Origin: Clostridia bacterium
GTDB taxonomy: Bacteria; Bacillota; Clostridia; Oscillospirales; CAG-272
Reading direction: 5' to 3'
Length of the DNA: 64,000 nucleotides
NCBI GenBank assembly: GCA_017453245.1
Contig: JAFTKM010000009.1
Coordinates: 61,427 to 125,426 of the forward strand
Shown here: positions 44,167 through 52,400 of the stretch, piece by piece
Layout of the letters: every line of letters starts with the position of its first letter
Position numbering within the stretch: position 1 is the stretch's first letter
Made by a program: the position numbers and the translations under genes
Notes under the pieces: model-generated
Databases searched by the model: none
What the model was told of the DNA's origin: nothing
The model's input: only the letters and a program-made list of their open reading frames with translations

Positions 44167-44243
44167 TTTACAATTTGTTCACAAATAAAGATAGCCGCCC
44201 TACTTTGAGAGCGGCTGTATCCTGAAAAGTTATTTATTTTCTC

Positions 44244-44272
44244 TTGTAATCCGGAATAAGTTATGTTATAAT
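44244..44272 (+). promoter_or_regulatory. Promoter of the plus-strand signal peptidase gene
   Basis: TTGTAA (44244-44249) and TATAAT (44267-44272) with a 17-base spacer and TG two bases before the -10 box. The start codon follows 31 bases downstream behind AAGGGAG. Confidence 0.75.
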
Positions 44273-44303
44273 AGTAACAATAAAAATAAGAAGGGAGATC
44301 CCT

Positions 44304-45164
44304 ATGCCGAAATGGGCAAAAAAGGCGCTTGACGTAACCTCAACGGCGGCGCTGATAATTTTCATAGTTTTCGTAATACTGCTCCTCGGAGTCAGAGTGT
44401 TCGGCATAGAGCCGCACATAGTGCTCTCCGGCTCGATGGAGCCCGAAATACTGACCGGCTCGATGGTCTACGTTGACAAGCTCACCCCCGAGGAGGCGGC
44501 AAGCCTTCAGCCGGGCGACACCGTCACCTACCAGGTAGATCAGAGAGGCACCAAGGTTACACATAAGATTTATAACGTGGTCGGTAAGATCCCGATCTAC
44601 GATACCGATGAAAACGGCAATCAGAAGCTCGACGAGAGCGGCAACCCCATCATAAAGGAATACGCCAAGGATGCCGAGGGCAACGAGATAGTGATGTACA
44701 CCACCTACGGCGTGAACAACGTCAAGGACGGTAATATCGAGCTCGCGCTCGACGGTGATCCCGAGATAGGTAACCTCGCCTCGTCAAACGTCATCGGCAA
44801 GGCTAAGTTCTCTATTCCCTTCCTCGGCTTTATCGCGCACTTCGTGCAGAACCCGCCCGGCAAGTACCTCGTGCTTATCGGCTGCGTAATGCTGATATTT
44901 ATGACCTTCTTTGCAAGCGGCCCAGCCGATGCGGCGGAGCCGCAACCTGTAGGGACCGGCGTCCCCGACGGTCCGTCCGTAATGCAAAATGCAGAATGCA
45001 AAATGCAAAACTTCGGCGCAGAGCGCCAATGCAAAATGCAAAATGCAGAATGCAAAATGCAAAGCGACAACGAGGAGAAAACGGTAGGGGACGGCGCCAT
45101 CGACGTCCCGTCCAATACGCAAAGCGACAACGAGGATAAGCCCACCGAAACCGCAGAGAAATGA
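44304..45164 (+). CDS. sipW: SipW-like signal peptidase I with repeat-derived C-terminal tail
   Basis: Membrane serine peptidase of the SipW/ER type. One helix (AALIIFIVFVILLLGVRVFG, residues 16-35) is followed by the catalytic Ser in VLSGSMEPEILTGS and a His in place of the bacterial Lys in KVTHKIYNVVG. A second helix is LVLIGCVMLIFMTFFASG near 190-207. It probably matures the TasA-like proteins encoded at 54.7-62.7 kb. From about residue 210 the tail is encoded by dispersed intergenic repeats in frame (MQNAECKMQ occurs twice; VGTGVPDG and VGDGAIDVP come from the GTAGGG repeat). Such a tail is not part of the enzyme family. Confidence 0.9.
   Translation: MPKWAKKALDVTSTAALIIFIVFVILLLGVRVFGIEPHIVLSGSMEPEILTGSMVYVDKLTPEEAASLQPGDTVTYQVDQRGTKVTHKIYNVVGKIPIYDTDENGNQKLDESGNPIIKEYAKDAEGNEIVMYTTYGVNNVKDGNIELALDGDPEIGNLASSNVIGKAKFSIPFLGFIAHFVQNPPGKYLVLIGCVMLIFMTFFASGPADAAEPQPVGTGVPDGPSVMQNAECKMQNFGAERQCKMQNAECKMQSDNEEKTVGDGAIDVPSNTQSDNEDKPTETAEK
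44936..45128 (+). repeat. Dispersed repeat modules inside the signal peptidase coding sequence
   Basis: Bases 44981-45062 are the AATGCAAAATGCAGAATGC module, otherwise found in non-coding gaps at 47947-47968, 56542-56620, 63022-63052, 63309-63329 and 63673-63702. The GTAGGGACCGGCG module (44949-44977) and GTAGGGGACGGCGCC module (45090-45117) also recur at 49187, 62994 and, inverted, about 47846-47872. All are read in one open frame here. Confidence 0.8.
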
Positions 45165-45475
45165 CAACTAATATTGTCATATAATCAAATTATCATATCT
45201 ATTATGAATACAAAAAGAGCCTTCTCATTTTCGAGAAGGCTCTTTTATATACCTTCCCTTGTGAGGGAAGGGTAGTGAAACGGCACGAGAGTGTCAGAAA
45301 ACGATTGATTATCGTTTTCCCTCGAGTGTGACCGAGTCGCAACGAGAACCACTTGCGGTGGATGAGTAGTTACAACACTTTGATTTCTCGCAAAGCACTT
45401 TTGACTCCTCATCCGTCTTTTGCTCCGCAAAATCCACCTTCTCCCGCAGGAGAAGGCTCCTTTAACTTTCAATTT
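45165..45475. other. Intergenic region with terminator and repeat modules
   Basis: After the terminator the gap holds CCTTCCCTTGTGAGGGAAGGG and ACCACTTGCGGTGGATGAG hairpin modules. A segment 45286-45317 is the inverted copy of 63163-63194 (about 32 bases, contains AAAACGATTGATTATCG). A TTTTGCTCCGCAAAA palindrome and the CTTTCAATTTTCAACTTTCAA module at 45461-45497 follow. No gene is seen. Confidence 0.6.
45212..45246. terminator. Bidirectional terminator after sipW
   Basis: AAAAAGAGCCTTCTC pairs with GAGAAGGCTCTTTT around ATTTTC, with A- and T-runs on both sides. It lies about 45 bases after the sipW stop. Confidence 0.85.
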
Positions 45476-46696
45476 TCAACTTTCAACTTTCAATTTTTGT
45501 ATTGCATTAATGCGATCACCGAGCGGCGGATGACTATACTCAAGCGCGACGTTGATGCGCGAGGGCGCGAGATGCGCGAAGTTCTCCCTCGCGAGCTTCT
45601 TGAGCGCAGAGACCATCGCCTCGCCATAGCCCTCCTTGACCGCCTGCTCGTCGGCGCGGTATTCTGCCTTGCGGCTGCACGCGTTGATCACAAGCGAGGT
45701 GAGGGGCTGGATAAGTCCGAGACCTGCCGAGAGGAGTATGTAAGCAAAGCCGTAGTTGACCTCGCCAAAGCCGAATGCCGTGTGTAATACGGGCGCGCTG
45801 ACCGCTCCCCATACGATAAGCGACATTATAAGTAGGTTGCCGAAATTAAGTATCTGATTCTTGAGCACGTCGCGGTGCAGACCGTGGCCGAGCTCGTGCG
45901 CAAACACCGAGCATATCTCGTCTGCTGTCATCGCGTTAACAAGGTTGTCATAGAGGACTATCGTCTTGAGCTTGCCAAAACCGGTGAAGTAGGCGTTGAG
46001 CTTGGTCGTTCTGCGCGAGGCGTCCATAACCTCAATAGCCTTTACCGTGTACCCGTGCTTAGTTAAAAGCTCCATAAGTCTGTCCTTGAGCTCACCGTCC
46101 TCGAGGGGCGTGAACTTGTTGCCTACTCTGCTGAGTATGGGATAGAGGAAGGAAATCACGAGCGTCACAAGGAAGATCGCCACCGCAAAGAGCAGGATCA
46201 TCCAGTTGCCGAGCCACACGTGCACCGCGCGCAGGAGCACCACAATACCGATTGAAATGCCAAACTCAATTATAAATCCGCGGATCTTGTCGATAACAAA
46301 GGTCTTAATAGTCGAGCGGTTAAAGCCGTACTTTTCCTCAATCTTCATCGTGCCGATATAGCTGAAGATCACCGACACGACCGTGCCGACCGCGCTCTCA
46401 AGGAGTATGACCGAAAATAGCTGCATAAACCAGCTATCATTAAACAGCGTGGTAAAGGCGGAGTAGACGTTAGTCGCGAGCATCAGCACGCTCACCGCAC
46501 AGCCGACAAGTCCCGAGATTATCGAGAGCCTCGAGTGCTCCGCGCTGTACTTTTTCCATCTGTCATAGGTTTCCGCGTCATAAACGTCCGATAGATTCTC
46601 GGGCGTCGGATTGCTTGCCGAGCGATACTGCACCAGATTGAGCATCAGCTGGTAAAGCCCGGAAATGATTACCGCAATAATTACAAGTAGCTTCAT
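45476..46696 (-). CDS. M48-family (Ste24/HtpX-like) membrane zinc metallopeptidase
   Basis: The 406-residue protein has the zinc motif VFAHELGHGLHRDVLKNQ near residue 260 and a later Glu in ACSRKAEYRADEQAVKEG, as in Ste24/CAAX-type M48 peptidases. At least five hydrophobic helices are present, including the N-terminal LLVIIAVIISGLYQLML. It may degrade membrane proteins or act in surface-protein turnover. The start at 46696 is chosen because AAGGAG lies seven bases upstream. The last five residues (LKVES) and the TGA are encoded by the GAAAGTTGAAA dispersed repeat, so the original end was probably altered. Confidence 0.9.
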   Translation of the reverse strand: MKLLVIIAVIISGLYQLMLNLVQYRSASNPTPENLSDVYDAETYDRWKKYSAEHSRLSIISGLVGCAVSVLMLATNVYSAFTTLFNDSWFMQLFSVILLESAVGTVVSVIFSYIGTMKIEEKYGFNRSTIKTFVIDKIRGFIIEFGISIGIVVLLRAVHVWLGNWMILLFAVAIFLVTLVISFLYPILSRVGNKFTPLEDGELKDRLMELLTKHGYTVKAIEVMDASRRTTKLNAYFTGFGKLKTIVLYDNLVNAMTADEICSVFAHELGHGLHRDVLKNQILNFGNLLIMSLIVWGAVSAPVLHTAFGFGEVNYGFAYILLSAGLGLIQPLTSLVINACSRKAEYRADEQAVKEGYGEAMVSALKKLARENFAHLAPSRINVALEYSHPPLGDRINAIQKLKVES

Positions 46697-46810
46697 ATTT
46701 TTTCTCCTTAACATGTAGATAGATATATTATATCAAATATCCGCGTCTTTTTCAAGTGGTTAAATTTTTTTAACTTTTGTGACTTTGTTACATACAAAAT
46801 GCAAAAAGTA

Positions 46811-46819
46811 TGATATAAT
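46811..46819 (+). promoter_or_regulatory. Extended -10 promoter of the FTR-thioredoxin pair
   Basis: TGATATAAT is an extended -10 box with a weak -35 region. The start codon follows about 54 bases downstream behind AAAAGGAG. Confidence 0.55.
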
Positions 46820-46872
46820 ACGGTTAAAGATAAAAACACAAAAGTCATCTTGCAAAAAAAGGAGACCATACA

Positions 46873-47079
46873 ATGAAACCGAGAATCACCCTCAACGAGG
46901 ATAAAGAAATAGTCGCAACCGTAAAGCAGGGCCTCAAGGAGCGCGGCGGATACTGCCCCTGCCGCTTCGAGAAGACCGAGGACAATAAGTGCATCTGCAA
47001 GGAGTTCCGCGAGCAGATCGCAGATCCCGACTTCGAGGGCTACTGCCACTGCATGCTGTACTATAAGCACAAATCCTGA
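46873..47079 (+). CDS. Ferredoxin-thioredoxin reductase catalytic-domain-like protein
   Basis: A 68-residue protein with Cys pairs CPC (28-30), CIC (40-42) and CHC (58-60), the three motifs of the FTR catalytic subunit that hold a [4Fe-4S] cluster beside a redox disulfide. The context YCPCRFEKTEDNKCICKEFR and GYCHCMLYYK fits short bacterial homologues. It lies 37 bases before a thioredoxin gene, making it a probable ferredoxin-driven electron donor to that thioredoxin. No variable (alpha) FTR subunit is present. Confidence 0.85.
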   Translation: MKPRITLNEDKEIVATVKQGLKERGGYCPCRFEKTEDNKCICKEFREQIADPDFEGYCHCMLYYKHKS

Positions 47080-47116
47080 TCCACAGTAATTTATAGAAAA
47101 GAAAGGAATATAAAAA

Positions 47117-47425
47117 ATGTCAGTACTTCACATTGGAAAAGCAGAATTTGACGAGAAGATAAGAAACAGCGAGAAGCCCGTCCTCGTGGACTTCTTTGCA
47201 ACCTGGTGCGGCCCGTGTAAGATGATCGCGCCCATCCTCGAGGAAATTGCCGAGGAGCACCCCGAGTACGTTATCGCAAAGGTGAACGTTGACGAGGAGC
47301 CCGAGCTCGCAAAGGAATTTAAGATCATGTCCATCCCCGCGCTCTTTGTCCTGAGAGACGGTGAGGTCACCGATAAAGCCGTCGGCTACCGCGATAAGGA
47401 CGCCCTCCTCGACTTGCTTGGATAG
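47117..47425 (+). CDS. trxA: Thioredoxin
   Basis: A 102-residue thioredoxin with the active site FFATWCGPCKMIAPIL near residue 30 and the cis-Pro loop FKIMSIPALFVL near 75. GAAAGGAATA precedes the start. It is co-directional with the FTR-like gene, so electrons may come from ferredoxin rather than NADPH; no NADPH-thioredoxin reductase is encoded in the window. Confidence 0.96.
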   Translation: MSVLHIGKAEFDEKIRNSEKPVLVDFFATWCGPCKMIAPILEEIAEEHPEYVIAKVNVDEEPELAKEFKIMSIPALFVLRDGEVTDKAVGYRDKDALLDLLG

Positions 47426-48075
47426 TTCGACGCTCTCCTGAGCGGCGAGCAACTAAGTTTGCCCTCACGTGCAAGTGAAGTTATCGAAGATAGTGAAGTT
47501 CACTGCGTGAGTGAAGTTTGCGCCAATAAGGCGCAAGTGAACGATAGTTTTTTGAGGGCGAACTTAACTTCACTGTGAGCGAATGCGACTCAACTTCACT
47601 AGGGCGAACGCCCTAACTTCACTGTGCGATAGCACAACTTCACTTTTCACTCCGCACTCCCAATTCCGCACTTGCAGCTCTGCCGCGCCATTTCGCGCTT
47701 TTCGGCGGGAGCAAGCCCCCGCCCTACGGTTTCTCATCCTCGCCGAGCGAGGACTTCATCCCGAAGGGACTTCATCCACTCCGTGGATTTCATCCGCAAA
47801 GCGGATTTCATTGGCTACGCCTCTCGTCCCTCATTTTGCATTGGCGGGACGTCGAGGCGCCGTCCCCTACGGTTTGTTCCTCGTCCTAAATTTTCAACTT
47901 TCAACTTTCAATTTTCAATTGGCGCAGCCCCGCTCTGCGCCGAAGTTTTGCATTCTGCATTTTGCATTTAAAAACGCCTCCAACGGAGGCTTTTTTGTTT
48001 TCCCCCTTGATATTTTATTTAATCTGTGATACAATAAAAGCAGAGAACATATCATTAAAGAAGGAGGTTGCTTAT
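47426..48075. repeat. Dense repeat island upstream of the MNT/HEPN pair
   Basis: No convincing gene. From 47470 to 47655 AGTGAAGTT/AACTTCACT spacers alternate with palindromes such as GGGCGAACGCCC, GTGCGATAGCAC and TGCGCCAATAAGGCGCA. At 47702-47730 the CGGCGGGAGCAAGC... module appears. At 47743-47815 GATTTCATCC-type spacers alternate with CCTCGCCGAGCGAGG, CCCGAAGGG, CCACTCCGTGG and CCGCAAAGCGG. The CAACTTTCAATTTTC module (47887-47920) and TTTTGCATTCTGCAT module (47947-47968) follow. The same modules occur inverted at 62.87-63.70 kb. Confidence 0.75.
47971..47998 (+). terminator. Hairpin terminator left of the MNT/HEPN pair
   Basis: GCCTCCAACGGAGGC (47976-47990) followed by TTTTTTGTTTT. The same 15-base hairpin recurs at 48806-48820, on the other side of the gene pair. 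Confidence 0.75.
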
Positions 48076-48417
48076 ATGTGCACAAAGAATCAAGCAATCA
48101 GCATACTTGGTGAAGTATATACTGCGTGCTCTTCCCTTTTCAAGGAAGATATCAGAGATGCTTACCTATACGGCTCTTTTGCGCGCGGAGATTATAATAA
48201 GGAATCCGACGTGGATATACTTGTGACCGCTGCGCTTGACCGCGAGATGCTTAGTAAATTCAGATATGCTTTGGCGTCTGTTTCAAGCGAACTAAGCCTT
48301 AAGCACAACGTCACCGTTTCCTTGACCGTCAAGCCCCATAGCGACTTTATGCAGTATAACACCACCCTCCCCTTCTATACAAACGTAATAAAGGAGGGTA
48401 TAAGATATGGAGCTTGA
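48076..48417 (+). CDS. MNT-type minimal nucleotidyltransferase (probable antitoxin)
   Basis: A 113-residue pol-beta-type nucleotidyltransferase with LYGSFARGDYNKESDVDILV, the GSxARG...SDxD motif, near residue 33. In MntA/HepT systems this enzyme AMPylates the HEPN toxin and neutralises it. The start at 48076 follows AAGGAGG by eight bases. The gene overlaps the HEPN gene by 11 bases, the usual layout of the pair. Confidence 0.9.
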   Translation: MCTKNQAISILGEVYTACSSLFKEDIRDAYLYGSFARGDYNKESDVDILVTAALDREMLSKFRYALASVSSELSLKHNVTVSLTVKPHSDFMQYNTTLPFYTNVIKEGIRYGA

Positions 48418-48802
48418 TAATTTAAAGGCTTTGTCTGCTATCCGTCTCGAGCACGCTGATGAGTGCATTTCCGCCGCCAAAAGTCTTTTGCAAAGCGAGA
48501 ACTACAAGAGCGCGGCAAACCGAGCTTACTACACAGTGTTTCATGCAATGCGAGCAGTACTCGCCTTTGATAAAATCGACATGAAGCACCATAGCGGAAT
48601 CATAGCCGAGTTCAGACGCCTTTATATTAAAACCGGAGTCTTCGACGTTGAGCTTTCTAAAATAATCTCCGTCCTCTCCGATTCGCGTAACGACAGTGAT
48701 TATGACGATTTCTTTATAGTATCTAAAGAAGAAGTTACAGAAGAGATCAAATGCGCCGAGCTTTTCTTAAACGCAATCAAAGAGTATCTGCACACAAAAT
48801 AA
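48407..48802 (+). CDS. HEPN-domain protein (probable toxin of the MNT/HEPN pair)
   Basis: The 131-residue all-helical protein fits PF05168-type HEPN domains: NYKSAANRAYYTVFHAMRAV near residues 30-50 and a possible catalytic SDSRNDSDYDDF near 95 (Arg-x3-Asp-Tyr). HEPN toxins of this class are RNases acting on tRNA or mRNA; here activity is inferred. The 11-base overlap with the nucleotidyltransferase gene shows coupled translation. A hairpin terminator follows directly. Confidence 0.88.
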   Translation: MELDNLKALSAIRLEHADECISAAKSLLQSENYKSAANRAYYTVFHAMRAVLAFDKIDMKHHSGIIAEFRRLYIKTGVFDVELSKIISVLSDSRNDSDYDDFFIVSKEEVTEEIKCAELFLNAIKEYLHTK

Positions 48803-48836
48803 AAAGCCTCCAACGGAGGCTTTTTATTTATTTTTG
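48801..48836 (+). terminator. Terminator after the HEPN gene
   Basis: GCCTCCAACGGAGGC (48806-48820) followed by TTTTTATTTATTTTT. Identical in its stem-loop to the hairpin at 47976-47990. Confidence 0.85.
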
Positions 48837-49433
48837 ACAACCGAAGATTACAAAAAGGCTCCCCTGTGTAAGGGGAGCTGTCAGCTCTGCTGACTGAGGG
48901 GTTGTTACAATCCTTCCGTCAGACTTCGTCTGCCACCTTCCTTTACACAAGAAAGGCCGAGTAAAAAAGAGCCTCGCACAGCTTTGGGCTCCCTCCCCGA
49001 GGGAGCTGGCTGCGTAGCAGACTGAAGGAGTAGCGCGCAGCTTTTCTTCGTAGCCGTTAGATTGTGGTATTGTTGCTTGATTTTAGACTCCTTCCACCAC
49101 TTCGTGGTCCCCCTCCCTCATAGATGGAGGCTAAAGGAAGTAAAAAGAGCCTCGCATTTCTGCGAGGCTCAAAGTTTTGTTTTTGTAGGGACCGGCGTCT
49201 CGACGGTCCGTTTTTTCATTAACGCCAAAGGCGACGGATGAGTTGTCGCAACGCGACTGAGAGGGTGCATTCCGCACTCCTAATTCCGCATTCCGCATTC
49301 CTAATTCCGCATTTGCGGCTTTGTCGCACCGCGGTGCATATCGAGCCGAAAGGCTATATCGATTGGTCACACGTGACCAAATATCGAGTTGATGGTGGCG
49401 CATAGTCGCCATCAGCAACATATCGACGTTCCA
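48837..49433. repeat. Repeat-filled gap between the HEPN gene and the adhesin gene
   Basis: No gene is seen. Modules include GGCTCCCCTGTGTAAGGGGAGC followed by TGTCAGCTCTGCTGACTGA (48855-48900), the related inverted-type GGGAGCTGGCTGCGTAGCAG (49002-49021), CACCACTTCGTGGTCCCCCTC (49097-49117, in two parts), the GTAGGGACCGGCG module (49187) with GACGGTCCG, and ATTCCGCA tandem units at 49270-49315. A minus-strand terminator lies at 49142-49170. Confidence 0.65.
49142..49170 (-). terminator. Terminator of the adhesin operon
   Basis: GAGCCTCGCA and TGCGAGGCTC pair around TTTC; on the minus strand the stem is followed by TTTTTA. It lies about 265 bases after the adhesin stop. Confidence 0.7.
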
Positions 49434-49441
49434 TCAGGAAC
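49324..49441. repeat. 118-base modular repeat, copy 1 (overlaps the adhesin 3' end)
   Basis: Palindromes GCACCGCGGTGC, GCCGAAAGGC, TGGTCACACGTGACCA, TGGCGCATAGTCGCCA and GTTCCATCAGGAAC are separated by ATATCGA-type spacers. A second copy in the same orientation lies at 56084-56203. The differences between copies often preserve pairing. The TGA of the adhesin gene lies inside the last hairpin. Confidence 0.82.
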
Positions 49442-52400
49442 CGGGTGTCACCGAGCCATCATTGGCGTCATCTGTGAGCCACTGATTGTTGGAAGGCGCG
49501 CCAAACGTGAATGTTACGTCACCGACAGCGTCAAGCGTCAGATCATACGTTCCGCCCACGGTACCGTCGATTGTGTCGTCATCAAATCCAATAGTAAGAT
49601 CTGAATATCTCCACGACCAATCGGTCACAGTAACGGTGTAGTTGCCGTAAGGAAGCATCGCAAGGGTAACAGAATTACTTCCAATGATCACGAAGGTAAT
49701 ATCCACGTCTTCTGTATTACTATCTCCGCTCTTTCCCTGCAAGCGGTAAATTATCGCCTGTCCTTCAGCAACGTTCACGTTAGTGAATACTCTTGTTGTG
49801 GGAATGAACTTAGCGTAGAAGTAAATGTAATCATTTGCCTTATCAACACCCGGTTTAACAGGAGTAATACGCGTACCGTTAACCGTTGCTTCCGCATCGG
49901 TAACAGGATTGTTACAAGCTGCATCCGTATACCAACCCACGAACACATATCCCTCACTGGGAGTTGCTTCAGAATACTCAGTTCCGGGATCAAAATCTAC
50001 ATCTACCTTACCTGTTAAAGTGATTGGATTTACTTGTCCACCGCCAACAGCCTGGAATAAGTAATTCACAGTCATAGGGTTATAAAAACATCTAATCTCA
50101 TAGTTATCTGAGCCTATTACATGTTTTGCACTTGCGTTAGCAATAGTATAACCTTCAACGGTATGCGCTTTGCTGGCTACGGTAATTTCCTGTTCATAGT
50201 ATGCTCCGTCTACGTACGTTTCGGGATCGTGACCGTCAAGCGAGGTCGCGGTACCATTGATATAGTGGTAAACTGTATAAGTAAACCAATCTCTGTTATA
50301 ATAGAATTCTATAATATCAGCTTGACCAAGGGTGGTTTCGATTATTCCGTCTTCATCTTCTGCCGCACCGGTAACCTCAGTTCCTTCATCATCACCCATA
50401 ATTACAAGCATACACTTGCTTCTAACAAATCCGTAAGGGTTATCCCATTCCGCAGTAATTGGAAGAGTATCTACATTCTCTACGGTAATGGTCTGCGAGC
50501 GTAAAACTGAATACGTCGACAAATCTTTATTCTGAAGATAATGAACGACCTGATATTTCTTTGTGGTAGTTGCTGCAGCCCAATTAAACGTCATTACGTT
50601 TTCACTAGCATCAAGAGTCAGGTCCATAGTCTGCACGTAATTGTCCGCTGTCAACGAAGAAATGATAGTCCATATTTTTTCCTGCGTACTTTGATTGGTA
50701 ATATTATGTTTACTCTCCAACCACGAATAAATTTGATCGTCTGTTACCAGATCATCAAACCTTTCGGTTATAGTAGCTTGGAATTTATCCTCATCGTCTG
50801 CAGATTGAGGTTTAGTGATTGTCTCTGTGAAAACATACTCAAGTTCGGTAGCACCATCAAAATAAGTTGCAAACTCATTTGAGTTAAAGATATGTTTTAT
50901 AGTATAAGTAACTGATTCCGCAGTTTTATACTCAAACACAAAGTTGTTTTCATCCTTGTTTTCCGATATCACACGGGTAATATATCTTTCCGTAGGGAAA
51001 TACCAGGTTTTGTACCCCACATTAAGTTCATCACCCATTTTCGCGGTAAAAGACTTAGGAATACCGGCAAGCGCGTATCCACCTTCGGGCTCTCCAATTT
51101 CAATCATATTGCCGTCTGCATCTTCTGTAACATATGTCACAGTATAGGCAATCTGAACGTTCTTTCCCCACTTTGCGTAGATAACATAATCCTGCTTTAC
51201 AACCATTGTGTTAAAGTCATAACGTTGCTCGGCATTGTTTTCATCTAAGTAGTACCAACCGTTGAAAACATAGTTTTCATTAGGTTTAGTATAAGAAGCT
51301 AACTCATCCTCAAATACCTGAGTACCAAACTCTACAGTCTTGTCAAGAAGCTTTTCGCTATCGCTAAACGTTCCATCAGCATTCTTTTGACGATACACCT
51401 TAATGTTATGCTCTGTTGGTATCCACTTTGAATAAAGAATCAAGCCATCTATCGGCATAGTAACACTTCCATCAAACTTAAAGTCAGTTCCATCTGCGCA
51501 CGTAGGAGTGGTATACCATCCTGCGAACTGCACCGCACCCGACTCAACATTTGTTGGATAAGGAACATCGGCGGCCAAAACATTAAATTCCGCACCAATG
51601 GATTGCTGATAGAACATGCTTTGCGTTAAGGAGGTTAACGTAACGTTGTTACTAACATACTCCAAATTGTACTTGTTACGAGTATAGTACAAATAAACAT
51701 CACCACCACCATTAATGTCCAACTGTCCATTGCTATCAAACGTAGGATTTGAGGTATTCTGCGTAAATCCAATTATGTCAAAGAAGTCTTCCGCTTTTGT
51801 CAAATAGTTATAATTGGCATTAACCGTATTTTTCAAATCATAGTAGTTTCCGTTATAAAGTGTGCCTGTATTCCCTAACGACTGCAAATAATAATTAATG
51901 TAAAAGGTGTCCGCGTTACTCGTACTTTTACTGAAAGATATATTTTCTCCCGGCATAAAAGGAATATATACAAGAACCTCTGTGTATGTACTAGAACCTG
52001 AAGGATCCCATCTTTCTCCGTTGGGAAAAACTTCCCAAATCTCACGCCAAACAAATGATATATCCGCTCCATATTTGCATTTTATGGATTGGAATGTTTT
52101 AGATGTATTAGTGCTAAAACAAGTATCCGTATGTGTATGTTCCAAAATTTGACACTCTCTGTAGCAATCTCCACCATGTGTATGCTCGTCTTTTCCACAC
52201 TCGTAAGTATAGCAAGCGGTCGTATGAGAATGAACATTTTTTCCACATCCATAACAAGTTTCCGAATGTTTGTGTAGTTCATCGGAATAACAATCATCAT
52301 CATGGGAGTGGATTTCATCTTTTGCACTTACTTGCGTCCTATAATAACTGCTAGCGTTTTGATTCTCATACTCATACCACTGACCATTAATGTAAATCCA

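Larger units (their letters stand above)
43857..44303. other. AT-rich divergent control region between rpiR and sipW
   Basis: No gene is seen. It contains five RpiR-type operator candidates (43890-44166), a small AGCCGC/GCGGCT hairpin near 44190-44212 and the sipW promoter. The rpiR promoter should lie on the minus strand among the operators, but I could not pick one unambiguously because the sequence is so AT-rich. Confidence 0.65.
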
